This document shows positions 1 to 11,005 of a stretch of DNA of 64,000 nucleotides, piece by piece. The DNA lies in NCBI GenBank assembly GCA_030386875.1, contig CM059578.1:17655009-17719008 (forward strand). The letters are read 5' to 3'. Source of the DNA: Morinoia aosen. Lineage: Eukaryota > Arthropoda > Malacostraca > Amphipoda > Talitridae. The stretch's first letter is position 1. Each line of letters starts with the position of its first letter. The notes below the pieces were generated by a model, which had not been told where the DNA came from, made no database searches, and worked only from the letters and a program-made list of their open reading frames with translations. The position numbers and the translations under genes are program-made.

Positions 1-771
1 TTTTGAGGAAACGTCACTGGCGCGATTAAAAGTAACAAGTTAAATTTTTTTAACAGGCGGGACGGATTTATTTATCTGAGGATTGATCTGCTCGGATGAA
101 AAGGAGATCGACGTGAAAGCGGAATGAGCAGTATAACGTCATCACTAGACATTTTCTGAACAGTGCATAAGACAGGCATTCGAACTGAAGCGAGTCGCGG
201 ACGAATGATTTTGTGGGTTGAAGTGCCGATCGCCCACTGTGCTGCTGGAATATCTGAGATAGAATAGACCAGAATAGACCATGTCTCATGTGTAGCTCTT
301 GTAAACTTAGGGCTGGCCAGCCAAATCGAATCATTCAGGATAATTCTGTTATGTAAACATTTGGCGTATGCAGTTTCTAGATTCCCTTACTTAATTTGTA
401 TCATCCTAATAACATTCATTGTGCGTACACTTGTCGATCTTACATAACGTATGGCCGAAATCATAAATGTTAAGCGAATTTACCCAGTGTATTATACCCA
501 ATATTTGAAGTAACAGCTAGCAACATCACGAGTGCGCTCAGAAAATGCGCTAAGTAAGTTGGGTCATCTTCCATCGGTGAGTAACGTTTTGTTTTAGTAT
601 ATACTGTAATGTTAATTATTTGCCTTGGGCTTGCCAATGATTTTTCTTGTGTTTTCTGTGTATTACATGGAGGTGAGCCAATTCCTCAAAAACGAGCGTT
701 CGGTTCCTTGTTAGTGCAAACTAATGAGGGACAGGACCGAAGTCGTCTCGTGACATTATGTCCCATGTTCG
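1..771. other. No gene recognised (left edge)
   Basis: A+T-rich sequence with only short open frames. The minus-strand frame at 68-334 and the plus-strand frame at 609-929 have no recognisable domain. The latter mostly lies opposite the better-supported minus-strand exon at 772-1122. Confidence 0.5.
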
Positions 772-1122
772 TTACACCTGCGCCTCGGCCGGGTTGGTGG
801 CATTGTTGTACCTCGGCGCCCTCAGAGTGCCACGCCACAATTGGTAGTCGGCGTTCCTGTTGCGATCGGCGACCGCCTCTAGGTTTTTCTTCACATAATA
901 CACTATTCCGGCCAAAGTCATTACGCTAACTGCAAGTAACATCACCAGGATGTCGGACACCGTGTCCGGCAACAGATCAGTCCCAGACCGCGATCTCATC
1001 TCGTCTGCGGTGATTTTGTTAATTTCTCCTAGCACATCTTTATTTTTGGATAGGGCCGCTACTAGCATGTTCACGTCGACCATGGAAACCTTGTTGCCCA
1101 TCGTCACTACGTCCTGCGTATC
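772..1122 (-). CDS. Terminal exon of unknown small single-pass membrane protein
   Basis: I do not recognise the family. The open frame enters through a good splice acceptor (pyrimidine-rich TTCCTTGTGCAG, AG at 1123-1124) and stops at 772. A Met at 1101-1099 would give 109 residues. About residues 50-72 form one hydrophobic helix (around ILVMLLAVSVMTLAGIVYYV), followed by a basic segment (VKKN) and a polar tail. The segment before it is charged and amphipathic. This arrangement fits an N-out, C-in or tail-proximal anchored protein. The exon is clearly richer in G+C than the flanks and uses GC-ending codons, unlike most open frames nearby, which supports real coding. It lies about 800 bp downstream of the end of the Gypsy pol on the same strand, so an accessory or env-like origin was considered, but no env motif is visible. 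No upstream partner exon was fixed. Confidence 0.45.
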   Translation of the reverse strand, partial: DTQDVVTMGNKVSMVDVNMLVAALSKNKDVLGEINKITADEMRSRSGTDLLPDTVSDILVMLLAVSVMTLAGIVYYVKKNLEAVADRNRNADYQLWRGTLRAPRYNNATNPAEAQV

Positions 1123-1142
1123 CTGCACAAGGAACAGAAACA

Positions 1143-1939
1143 AAGACGATTAGCATGACCAAAAAAGAAACAGAAAAGCCGAACTCACAAACAAAAAATC
1201 TTGATGCAAAGACTTCAGTAGCCTGATAATGTATATCGAAACAGAAACAATGTATTAAAGAAGAAAAAAAAAATTTCGTGTTGTACGTGTGCGTGAGAAA
1301 AATTTCTAATAGAAAATCGTGTTCGGACCCTCGGTCGGGTAGCAAACAACCACTGTATGAATTTAATTCACTTGCGCTGACAACAGAACATTCCAACTGA
1401 AAATAAAAATAGCAATGTGAGTTACGCCGCAGCGCCATGACAGACTGTCTCATGTGATGGACTGCAATATCAGCGATTGCATTCAGCAATCGGGGAATTC
1501 GCTCACCATTTAAATTGTCAATTCAGCAGCAACCTCCAAGCGGTCGCACGTCTAGAGTTGCACAATATAATACCGAAAATGAATTTGCAAAGATTAATAA
1601 AGATGTCTCACAGACAGCCTCAGGATTAATATAGATAGGTTTACATCCCTCTTAACTTCGAGGTTCAAATACAATACTTAACCTAAATTAACCCTAAAGG
1701 CGCAGCACAAAAAGGGCTAAAAATATAGCATATTGGTTACTGAGAATAATAATGGAAAACAACTTATGAAACACAGCGCATATTACATAGCAAAAATCCT
1801 TAAACTATGATAAATAACCCATAATGGAAAAATTAAATAAGGTAACACAGTAGTCCTACACAGTAAATCGTAATTCGTCGAGTCGTTGCGACGTCAAAAC
1901 GTAAGTCATAAGCATAGCAAAAAAACTTGTCGTTTTAAC
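1143..1939. other. Non-coding interval between unknown exon and Gypsy pol
   Basis: Contains stops in all frames apart from short runs. If the Gypsy element had a 3' LTR it should lie here, but no segment was matched by eye to the sequence beyond its gag (15276-16331), so no LTR is called. Confidence 0.4.
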
Positions 1940-3390
1940 TCACAGTTTAACCCTCCTTAAGGGCAATTTGTGGTTTAAATTGCTTCTAAAAATTTTGGAA
2001 CCAATTTTAACTTCGGCCAAATTACGCTTGACCTTCAGAACCACGGCTGGTCCTAACCAGGTTAATTCCAATTTATGTTTTTTCTCGTGATTTTTTAAAA
2101 GGACACGGTCCCCAACCAAGACGTCTTTATTTCTACGCTTGTGATTTCTGTAAAGATTCCTTTATGTAGTGTTAAAGGGCAAGTGTCTCTATTGAACATC
2201 ACGAAACTCGGAGTTTCGCCTAAAGTAGAATTTAGTGCATTGTTCAATGCATTCTCGACCACCTCCATGCACTGGTCCCACTCGGCATGAGGGAGAGAAT
2301 TTACGTACAGTTTCAACAGATTAGTAATTTTCTTATTATTCCTCTCTACTATAGCGTTGGAATGAGGACTATAAGCCAGAACTTCTTTTTTCGTGATAGC
2401 ATGAATATTGGTAAACTGCTTTACCGCCACCGACTTAAATTCCAAAGCATTATCAGAAATCAAAGTTTTAGGAAACCCAAAAATGGAAAAACAATTACTT
2501 AAAATTGAAATTACCGTGTCTGTACGACGATTAGAAGTCGCGTAGAGTTTACAAAATCTATAGAAAAGGTCAATTATTACTAATATATATTTGTTACCAC
2601 TATCGGTAACCTTAAGTGGGCCAAGATAGTCCATTGAAACAACCTCAAATGGTTCTTTCGCTATAGGAGCTGTCAAAATTTTAATTGGCACAGAAGGTCG
2701 TGCCTTAAGTAATTTACAAACTTCACAATCTCGTACGAATTTCCGCACAATCGTTTTTTCCAAATGATTGTAGAATCTTATTTTAAATTTAAACAACGTA
2801 TGCACATCATCCGTATGATACATCGAATGAATTGCCAAAATTGCTTTTCCCATTAAAGAGTTAGGTACCACTGCAGTTATTATTGTACTAGGTCGATTGT
2901 CAATCTGTCTACGTCGGTACAAAATGTCGTTCAGAATTAAAAAACTCTGTAGGTCCGGAATTTTAGAAACACTACCATGTAGTAGAGCTTCTTTCACTTC
3001 TATGCAAAAAGGGTCTTTCTCCTGCTCGTCGATAAATTCTTTTATAGTCCAAGAAATTTGATCGTCTTTCGGTACATAGTCTATGAGCTTGGGTCGTGCC
3101 TCTTTGCTTGCTGCGACGTCAGCACTGTCGCTGTGCGGCGGGTAAACTACCTCATGTCTAGCCACGTCTTTTTTTCTCTGCGATCGAGTCTCAACGACAC
3201 AGACATTTGATTCAAGCGTGGATTCCAGAGCATCACAGCGCTCTAGTTCTTTAGCGGTTAATTTTTCATTGTTTACAGGTAGTCTGCTTAAGTAATCAGC
3301 TACGACATTTTGTTTCCCAGGTTAATATTTTACAATAGGATCAAATGAATGCACGTTTATACACCATCTGGCCATATTGGTGTCTTCAGG
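1940..3390 (-). pseudogene. Gypsy integrase (with RNase H linker), frameshifted
   Basis: The integrase would insert retrotransposon cDNA into the genome. Reading from 3390, the RNase H tail motif VVADYLSRLP is followed by a charged linker, then the HHCC zinc-binding region (HSMYH ... CEVC, around 2800-2690). The DDE core has D in SMDYLGPL, D in SDNALEF and E in IVERNNKK. The main frame runs 3165-2095. A frameshift near 2150 moves the C-terminus into another frame that stays open to 1940 and contains LTWLGPAVVLKV, a GPY/F-like module. One in-frame stop precedes the RNase H tail (after IVKY). All three catalytic acids remain; the breaks, not the active site, inactivate it. Confidence 0.85.
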
Positions 3391-4193
3391 GAGTTTTTTT
3401 AGCAAATAGTGGCGCCAGAGGACGGTGATCCGTATACACACGGATAGGATATCCAGTAATTAAATACTTGAAATATTTTAGAGCTGAATAAAGCGCAAAA
3501 TATTTCTTCTTGGTGGTACTATACCTCCTCTGACTGGAATTCAAACTTTTACTAAAATAAGCCACAGGGCGCAAAATTTGATCGCTTGAATCTTCTGCCT
3601 GCATCAGAACGCCTCCGATCCCAAAGTTAGACGCGTCCGTAAATACATGAAAGTCCTTAGTGTAGTCAGGATGTCTTAAAACCGTGTCAGAAGTCAGGGC
3701 AGATTTGATAAAAACAAAACTCTTCTGGCATTCGTCGCTCCACGAATAGTCAACGTCTTTTCTTAAAAGTCTGTACAGGGGATAAGCGACCTCGGCAAAA
3801 TTTGGCAAAAAGTTTCTAAAAAAGTTTGCCAGACCTAAAAACTGCTGTAACTCCTTTACATTTGCTGGAGCTTTGCAGCCCTGCAGTTTCTCCGAATTTT
3901 TACATCTAATATCATCTGCGGCAATAATGTGCCCCAAATATTCAATCTCTTTTTTGAAAAAATGACATTTTTCAAGCTTCAACGACAAGTTACCGGATCG
4001 AAGCATCTTAAGTACGCTTTCAACATCAGCCAAATGCTGATTTTTAGTTTTGGATTATACCAAAATATCGTCTAGAAAAACGAACGCCAATTTCCCCAGA
4101 ATAGGCGCAAGAACAGAGGTCATCACCCGCTGGAATACACTTGGACTGGTACTCAAACCGAACGGTATCCTGCGGAAGTGGAACTTCCGATAG
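3386..4193 (-). pseudogene. Gypsy reverse transcriptase C-terminal half and RNase H
   Basis: Begins at the insertion junction (about 4193) with IPFGLSTSP and the catalytic FLDDILV box. An in-frame stop (4055-4057) follows directly. The open frame 4033-3386 continues with the thumb (EYLGHII, LQQFLGLANFFRNFLPNF) and RNase H (FHVFTDASNFGIGGVL, VAYFSKSLNSSQRRYSTTKKKYFAL, VYTDHRPLA). RNase H residues D (TDAS), E (K/E position altered to K in TTKKK) and D (TDHRPL) can be seen. In the family the second is normally the E of TxxE, so this copy seems to have lost it. The end runs into a one-base shift in an A-rich tract near 3390. Confidence 0.85.
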
Positions 4194-4602
4194 TTTTTTT
4201 AAACAATTTATTTACCACAGGTGATACAGAGGTAGAATTTTTCTTAAGTCTAGTATAATGGTCAAATTTGAGTATAGATACCTGTGGGCCCGAACAAGTT
4301 CAGCGACTTCTAGGGCATCCTACCATCACGTTATTCTAGGGTGTACAAAATGTTTAACCTAGTTCACTTAACCTAGTTCACCTAACCTAGTTTCGCATTA
4401 GACTGATCATTGAGATAATTAACTCGATATTTTATGCTGTATTTTACAATATAGGTCAAATCGGCTATATTTAATAGGATGTTTGATAAAACGATTCAAG
4501 AGCAGACAGAATATTGGTTATGGTACCCAAGGCAAGTTACATTATGACATTATCATTAGTTACATGTAGGAGGCAAGATTTTGACACGGTGATCTTACAC
4601 GA

Positions 4603-7600
4603 CTAGTATTCTGATAGGAAGTGAGACTCAAGATGTCTTTTGAATACTTTGTACGAATTACATTCACGGATCTCTGCAGGTATAGAGTTCCAAGTTTTGG
4701 TTCCAACGAAGAGGATACTGTGTTGCGACCGGGCCTTTGAATAATAAGGAAGCATGAATTTACTTCTATTTCGGGTTAAATGGTCGTGATGACCAGTTTG
4801 CGCAGTCAATAATTGTCTTAGGCTATTGTCACCATCATTTGTTAATGTTTTGTAAATGAAATTACAGATGGAGATTTTGTAGAGATCCGAAAGTTTAAGT
4901 ATTTTTAAATTTTTGAAAGAATCATTTGTGTGAGCATTATATTCTAGGTTCTTTACAGCTCTGACGGCTCTTTTCTGTAGAGTAAAAATTTTGTTGGTTT
5001 TATTTTTATCAGTTCCGTGCCATGCTTCTATTCCGTATTGCAAGTATGGAAAAATGAGCGTTCGGTAGAGCATTTGTAAAGCTGTTTCAGGCAGAAAATT
5101 TTTAACTTTATTTAGGATTCCGATGGATTTTGATAATTTAGAACTAATATGAGTGATGTGCTCTTTGAAGGTCAGATGTTTATCTATTATGATGCCCAGA
5201 AACTTACATGAGTTGGTTTCTTCGATTTCACCTTCGCCAATTTTAATGCATGGGAGAGATACATCTTTCTTGTATGAGAATGTAATATAATTTGTTTTAT
5301 CAATATTAAGGCTTATTTTATTAGCTTTGAGCCACGATGAAACCTTGTGAAGTTCAGTATTTAAACTCTCCACAATCATAGCAGGATTTTGGTTCGGAAG
5401 GACCGCAGAAAGCGTACTGTCATCGGAAAAAGTATGAATTTGAAGAATGATGTAGATTTTACAATATCATTGATAAAAATCAGAAACATGAGAGGCCCAA
5501 GAACAGATCCTTGTGGAACTCCATGGCTAATTGTCTGTGGGTCTGATGTTGCGTCGTCAATGACAACGTATTGCTTGCGATTTGTTAGGTATGACCTGAA
5601 CCAATCATGGGCAATCCCTCGAATGCCATAACGGTGTAGTTTCGAGAGTAGTATTTTATGGTCCACACAATCAAATGCTTTTCGAAAGTCAAGAAATACA
5701 GAAAAGACAGGCTTTCCTTCATCTATATTAGAATAGAGGAATTGTAAATGATTTAATATAGCCTGTGTTGTTGATTTTTTAGAGCGAAAGCCGTATTGTT
5801 TATCGTAAAGAAATGATTTTTGTTCAAAATAAGAGTACATTTTTTTATACACAATCTTTTCGAATACTTTGCTAATAATTGGTAGTACGGAGATAGGTCG
5901 ATAATTGTTTACACAGGTTTTTTTACCACTCTTAAAGATAGGGGTTACTCTAGCAACTTTGAGGGAGTTCGGAAAAGTGCCTAGCAAGAGAGACTGGTTA
6001 ATAATATTTGATATCAGCGGGGCTACAATGTCAGCAATAACTTTAAGTACTTTAGTCGGAAACGTTTGTAACCCACTCGATTTATTTTTCATGTTGTTTA
6101 TGCACGTAATTACATCGGAGGAGTTTGTAGGCGTAAAGAAAATGGAGTTGGGTTCTCGAATATGATCCATAAATTCCAGGTGATCAGTAGGTTCACTTCT
6201 AATACCATCAGCTATAGTTTTCCCTACGTTTACGAAGAAATTGTTAAAGAGATTAGCAATTTTTTTCTTCTCATGGTATTTTACATTATCTTGAAGAACA
6301 CATTCAATTTTCTTTTTATCAGTATTATTCGGTTTACATCAAGAGTTAAGGAGATGCCAAGTCTTTTTAACGTCAGTTTTAAATTGAGTAAACTTGAGCG
6401 TAAAGTAGTTTTTTTTGATGTTCTTATCTGGTTTGTTACATAGTTTCTGAATCGGTTATATGTTTCTCTAGATATTCGCCCTTCGTAAAGGAGGGCTAGG
6501 TACGCTTGACGTTTCTTTATATTTATCACGATGTCTCTAGTAATCCAGGGCTTTTGTTTATTTTTCGGGGTAACTGTACGAGTTACAATTGGGCAACACT
6601 GATTGTATGCGGTCATTATAGTTTCAGTCAACTTTACTACGGCTTCATCAATGCTCGAAGCATTATTGTTTTGTTGAGAGATGTATAATGTATTCATTGA
6701 TTCTTCTAGAACGGTGCTCATTTCTTCAAGATTTGATTCGTTTATTTTACGATATGAGTAAGTTTCAGCCCGTGCCTTGGTGCGAGCAATATAGACATTT
6801 TTCTTAATAAGAAAAACTGGGAAGTGATCTGATAAGTCAGAAGTAATTATTCCAGCAAGAAAATCACTTGGGTCTGTCAGAAAGATATTGTCAAGCAGCG
6901 TAGCACACTCTGAGGTTATTCGTGTAGGCTTTGTAATGATCGGAAGGAAGGATTGAGACTGAAAGGTTGTAAGGAAATTAGAGATTGGTTCATAGCTTTC
7001 ATGTTTCAGTAGATCATAATTGAAATCACCGCATATTATTATGTCATTGTATAAGGGCCTGTTGAATTGAGAAATAATACGATTCAGCTCATTCAGGAAG
7101 GATATAGGACAGGTTGTAGGAGGCCTATACACCGTTCCAAGCACAATGCGTTTGCCATCTCTAGTCAGTTCTACGAAGAGTGATTCTAAATGATCCTGAT
7201 TCATTGTTGCACTTGCTATGGTTTTCGAGTTTATGTGGTTAGATATATATGTGCTGATGCCTCCGCCCCGCTGGTTTTTTCTTAGCGAATGGTAACTATG
7301 ATAATTTTCAAATCGAATCATGCCTTTAGTCGAGTCATCTAGCCAGCTTTCGGTGAAGCTAATCACATCTAGGTTATATTTAAGTTCAGTAATAGTACAT
7401 TGTATCTCTTCCAATTTTGGATAGAGTGACCTACAGTTCCAACACAGGAGTGAGAAATCTCGGTCAGTTATTCGTATAGTTTCGTTGAATTTTGATATAT
7501 TAGTATACCTACACTCTTGAGAGTCGTTTAGGTTTGGATATATTCTGTTCAAATGATTGAGATCTGGGTCGATTTCCTCGAATATCTCAGGGTGATCAGT

Positions 7601-7603
7601 CAT
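4603..7603 (-). pseudogene. LINE ORF2 (endonuclease/reverse transcriptase), copy 1, two frameshifts
   Basis: ORF2 nicks target DNA and reverse-transcribes the LINE RNA. The N-terminal APE-type endonuclease (7603 to about 6650) shows LLCWNCRS, FTESWLDD, IICGDFNYD and SDLSDHFP. The RT domain shows NYRPISVLPIISKVFEKIV, FLDFRKAFDCVDHK and HGVPQGSVLGP. Compared with the plus copy, a frameshift near 6415 ends the first segment (frame 7603-6281), and a one-base loss at about 5424 falls in the catalytic FADD box itself (frames 6170-5376 and 5379-4603). The last 250 residues are the usual thumb and C-terminal region. The motif style matches CR1/L2-like members of the Jockey superfamily; the exact clade needs a tree. 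Confidence 0.88.
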
Positions 7604-8169
7604 TTAAAATTAGTAAACAGTAAGAATTAGGTACTATAAAACTTAAAACGAAATACAGAGTCAAACTTTAAGGGATATTCCTGTCTAAAACAAAACTAGC
7701 TTATGAAGTACGAGAGAATAGAGTATATATAAAAAAAAAATCTAGTGCGATTACGTGAGTACATATAAACTCAGTCCATGAGCGAAAAAATATTGGAGTT
7801 CAATATCACAACACTGGTGTAAACAGATTGCTGCATGAGGGCGCTCTCACAAGTTCACATACAGCAGGTAATAAGTTTTAAAGATTATAACGACAATGAT
7901 AAAATCAGCTAATATGGTTTACACGCAATAATAACTTTAGTGGTAAAAAAAGATAAAAAATTCACAGTAACATTGAGAGGTAAAAAATTGCTGATTGCGT
8001 TGTTTCAAAAGTTCTCACACAGCTGTCATTAATATTTACAAACATATCTGTTATACATTTGTATAGATTCAGGTTAAACTAACATCAAGTTGAGGTTAAA
8101 CTGACATGATACCTAATTGAGGTTAAACTAACACGGAATTGACATATTTAATTTAGGGGATCACCTAGT
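7604..8169 (-). other. LINE inter-ORF region, copy 1
   Basis: About 570 bp between ORF1 and ORF2 with no long open frame. It includes three short repeats of GAGGTTAAACT-like sequence near 8070-8130. The plus copy of this LINE is truncated at the ORF2 side, so this interval cannot be checked against it. Confidence 0.55.
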
Positions 8170-9009
8170 CTAGTCACCCATGATCTGCTTCGATGACATA
8201 TTGAGTTGTTGCATCAGGTATTGCTCGAGGTCATCTGGCGAGTTGATCTCGCGGCGTCTTGAATCTGGGTTTTCGGGGTTAAATATGAAGATGTTTCCAT
8301 TCTGTGTTCTTGGGATTCCAACGTTATCTGGGAATTTTCTTTTGGCCATCCTCAAAATGTACATGGCGTTAGCTCGTGAAGGTATGAGGTATTCATTTAT
8401 GAAGAAGAACTTTGGTTTCTTTTCTCGGCAGGCGTTGAGAATTTCACGTTTTTTGTTATAATGTTTTAGTTCAAATGCAATGTTTCTTTGATCTACGTTC
8501 CCAGTTACTGTTTTTTTCCCCATTCTTGTAGCTGACGTGATGTCAGTGTCGCAGAGGTCAATGTTGATCTTGTCCTTCAGGAGATGGCAGACGGTTTCCT
8601 TGCAGATTTCGTTCGAGTGTGATTGTGGTAGATCTTTACCAGAAATGACGAGAGTACATTTTTTGTCTTCAATGGCTCGGCGCTGATCACTTTTTTCCAA
8701 CTGGTCGAGACGGAGGGCTAAGCTATCCATTTTCTCATTCTGTTATTCGAGAGTTTTCTTGTGCTCTGCTTCTTTTCCCGCTACTGTTTCAACTAGTGTT
8801 TTAAGGTGACTTATTTCAATTTTCATATTATCAATGTCACTCTTAAAATTTGTCATCACTGAGTCGAAGTATTTTATAAGGACAGAAACCACTTCTTTGC
8901 CATCTTTCGTTAGGTTAGACACATCAGGATATTGACCAAACTTCGGCTGATACTCGTCACTGTTATTGTTGCCGCAGCTGTTGTTATTGCGTTGCTTCTT
9001 GGGTACCAT
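8170..9009 (-). pseudogene. LINE ORF1 (coiled coil plus RRM-like nucleic-acid binding protein)
   Basis: ORF1 proteins of LINEs coat the RNA. The first frame (9009-8743, 88 residues) starts with a basic, polar region (MVPKKQRNNN) and runs into a heptad-like helix (SDIDNMKIEISHLKTLVETVAG). A TAA at 8743-8745 interrupts it. The same frame reopens at once (QNEKMDSLALRLDQLEKSDQ), continuing the coiled coil into a globular part (CTLVISGKDLP ... ITSATRMGKK ... RNIAFELKHYNKKREIL), the layout of an RRM-like ORF1. It ends at 8170. A single nonsense codon is the only visible break. Confidence 0.75.
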
Positions 9010-9030
9010 CTTGGAGATTGAGAGAGTTCG

Positions 9031-9280
9031 TTTCCTCGTGTACGCGAGGGATGTGCACTTTCACACTTTTTGAGGGAATATTTTTACACTTAGTTTGATG
9101 ATTTTTTATTTGTTGTTGTGTAAGTCACATTTGAATCCTCATGGCGAGAGTGTGTACCCATTCAGGTTAGGAGTACATTCTTTCTAGCGTTAGGCACTTT
9201 GTTTCGGAGCGAGCGCAGCACACGTCCGTACCACACGGAGTCTCTCAGGACACTGACACGGAGTCTCTCAGGACACGAGC
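9031..9280. other. Interval with a short tandem duplication
   Basis: Between the LINE 5' end and LTR1. An ACACGGAGTCTCTCAGGAC unit of about 25 bp is repeated twice at 9232-9277. No gene is seen. Confidence 0.5.
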
Positions 9281-9850
9281 TGTACAAGTTAAATTCACGT
9301 GGCTTATTACTATTATTATTTTATATGCAACTCAAACTGCGAGTTACACCATTTAACTCGACCTTTGCCTTGCATTTGCCTCGGTTTTTGTGAGCTGTTT
9401 CTGCCTGGTATATTATCAAATTACTGGCTAAGATATTAACTGCTCCAACCCTGGATTCTTGTCGTCAGCGTTTAACGATCTTAAAATCCAACATAAATTA
9501 AAGATCGATATCTCAACATCACTCACGTCAAAAATTACCTTAAAATTGAAGCCTAATTCTTGGGCTAGTTAAATTGCCCGTACCTTAAAATTCACTTCCA
9601 CCAAACACGCACACGTACCTCCTGCCAACGTCCTCACTCGCCGGAGCACTTCGCCTGCGCGTACTCCTCACATTTAAGAGAAGATCGTTAGGAGTCAAGC
9701 AGCGCCCTCGTTCATCACGGCTTCCTTCAATAAAGAAACCTCCCCAGCTGAGTCTAATCCCAATCATGTGTCGTCATTGACCTCTCTTGCAACTTCGAAA
9801 ACCTTATCGATTCACGATTAACGATTGGCCATACCCCCCAAACGTTAACA
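9281..9850 (+). repeat. LTR copy 1 of second Gypsy-type element (570 bp)
   Basis: Starts TGTACAAG and ends CGTTAACA, so it has the TG...CA ends of an LTR. It is 570 bp, the same length as and nearly identical to the LTR at 9966-10535. It is followed by a primer-binding-site-like TGGTGACCCC (9852-9861). About 115 bp of leader-like sequence separates it from the second LTR, so this unit is either a deletion derivative or one of two tandem insertions. A CAATAAA-type signal sits near 9728. Confidence 0.85.
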
Positions 9851-9851
9851 C

Positions 9852-9861
9852 TGGTGACCCC
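9852..9861 (+). other. Primer binding site (copy 1)
   Basis: TGGTGACCCC one base after the LTR. The same sequence occurs one base after LTR2. In the CsRn1/Kabuki lineage of Ty3/Gypsy elements a PBS of this form pairs with tRNA-Trp; only the first ten bases agree here. Confidence 0.6.
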
Positions 9862-9965
9862 AGCTTTCGAGCTTAAAACAAAGCTATTCAACTCGATAAG
9901 TGTTTGAGACCTCGACGGCACCCCAAACACCACAACAACAACATTCCTTGGGTTTCTTTTTGAGC

Positions 9966-10535
9966 TGTACAAGTTAAATTCACGTGGCTTTTTACTATTA
10001 TTATTTTATATGCAACTCAAACTGCGAGTTACACCATTTAACTCGACCTTTGCCTTGCATTTGCCTCGGTTTTTGTGAGCTGTTTCTGCCTGGTATATTA
10101 TCAAATTACTGGCTAAGATATTAACTGCTCCAACCCTGGATTCTTGTCGTCAGCGTTTAACGATCTTAAAATCCGACATAAATTAAAGGTCGATATCTCA
10201 ACATCACTCACGTCAAAAATTACCTTAAAATTGAAGCCTAATTCTTGGGCTAGTTAAATTGCCCGTACCTTAAAATTCACTTACACCAAACACGCACACG
10301 TACCTCCTGCCAACGTCCTCACTCGCCGGAGCACTTCGCCTGCGCGGACTCCTCACATTTAAGAGAAGATCGTCAGGAGTCAAGCAGCGCCCTCGTTCAT
10401 CACGGCTTCCTTCAATAAAGAAACCTCCCCAGCTGAGTCTAATCCCAATTATGTGTCGTCATTGACCTCTCTTGCAACTTCGAAAACCTTATCGATTCAC
10501 GATTAACGATTGGCCATACCCCCCAAACGTTAACA
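9966..10535 (+). repeat. LTR copy 2 (570 bp), upstream of gag
   Basis: Same TG...CA ends and length as LTR copy 1, with a few point differences. It directly precedes a PBS (10537-10546), a leader and a plus-strand gag, so it acts as the 5' LTR of the gag-bearing unit. Four bases before both LTRs (GAGC) are also shared, so either they belong to the element or the two insertions share a target. Confidence 0.85.
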
Positions 10536-10536
10536 C

Positions 10537-10546
10537 TGGTGACCCC
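10537..10546 (+). other. Primer binding site (copy 2)
   Basis: TGGTGACCCC immediately inside LTR2. It is identical to the site after LTR1 and consistent with a tRNA-Trp-primed Ty3/Gypsy element. Confidence 0.6.
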
Positions 10547-11005
10547 AGCTTTCGAGCTTAAAACAAAACTATTCAACTCGATAAGTGTTTGAGAAAAACG
10601 TGAGAGAGGATAATGTTGGCATATCATTGTAATGATAAGTTTTCCATTGTGTAGTATGCCTTGAGAATTTTCCATGGATGACTGTGCAAACGTCTCTGAG
10701 CAGCTCTAAAATTTTTTTTTCTTTCATGCTGTTTCCTGTCTTTTGTTTCATGTGCCACAGTAGGTATAAAAATTTTTTTTTCTCCCTTATTTCCGTGCTT
10801 TACGCTTATTTCTGACGACCGTAAAATTTTCGTTTCCATATTTTTTTTTCTCTTCTTTCTTTCCGTTTCAACCTTGTTTGAATGATTGGATAGGTAACTA
10901 GTATCGCAAACTTTTGACATTTTTAATCCCAAAGTTATTAGCCGTTGGTTACGTAAATTCCGTGCCGTTATAGCTTAATTTTGCATTCAAACAAAAATTG
11001 TCAGT
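10547..11005 (+). other. Leader between PBS and gag
   Basis: About 460 bp of T-rich non-coding sequence. It shares its first 45 or so bases with the leader after LTR1 and then diverges at GTGTTTGAG, which marks the breakpoint of the LTR1 unit. Confidence 0.5.

Larger units (their letters stand above)
4195..9030 (-). mobile_element. Full-length-like LINE (Jockey superfamily), copy 1
   Basis: A two-ORF non-LTR retrotransposon on the minus strand. ORF1 (9009-8170), a 567-bp inter-ORF gap, ORF2 (7603-4603) and a 3' UTR (4602 to about 4195) are present. ORF2 and the 3' UTR are almost the same as the plus-strand copy at 54555-57965, which defines the 3' end independently. The 3' end abuts Gypsy RT codons at about 4193 and the 5' end is near 9030. 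The Gypsy gene was therefore the target of this insertion or of the combined block it belongs to. ORF1 has one stop and ORF2 two frameshifts. Confidence 0.88.

Noticed and set aside
609..929. Plus-strand frame of 106 codons
   Set aside because: Mostly opposite the GC-rich minus-strand exon; no domain and poor composition for coding.
1040..1489. Minus-strand frame of 149 codons read as one exon
   Set aside because: Overlaps the better exon 772-1122 in another frame and crosses its acceptor; no domain.
9585..10675. Minus-strand frames within and beside the two LTRs
   Set aside because: Identical shadow frames in both LTR copies, antisense to the element; no protein family.
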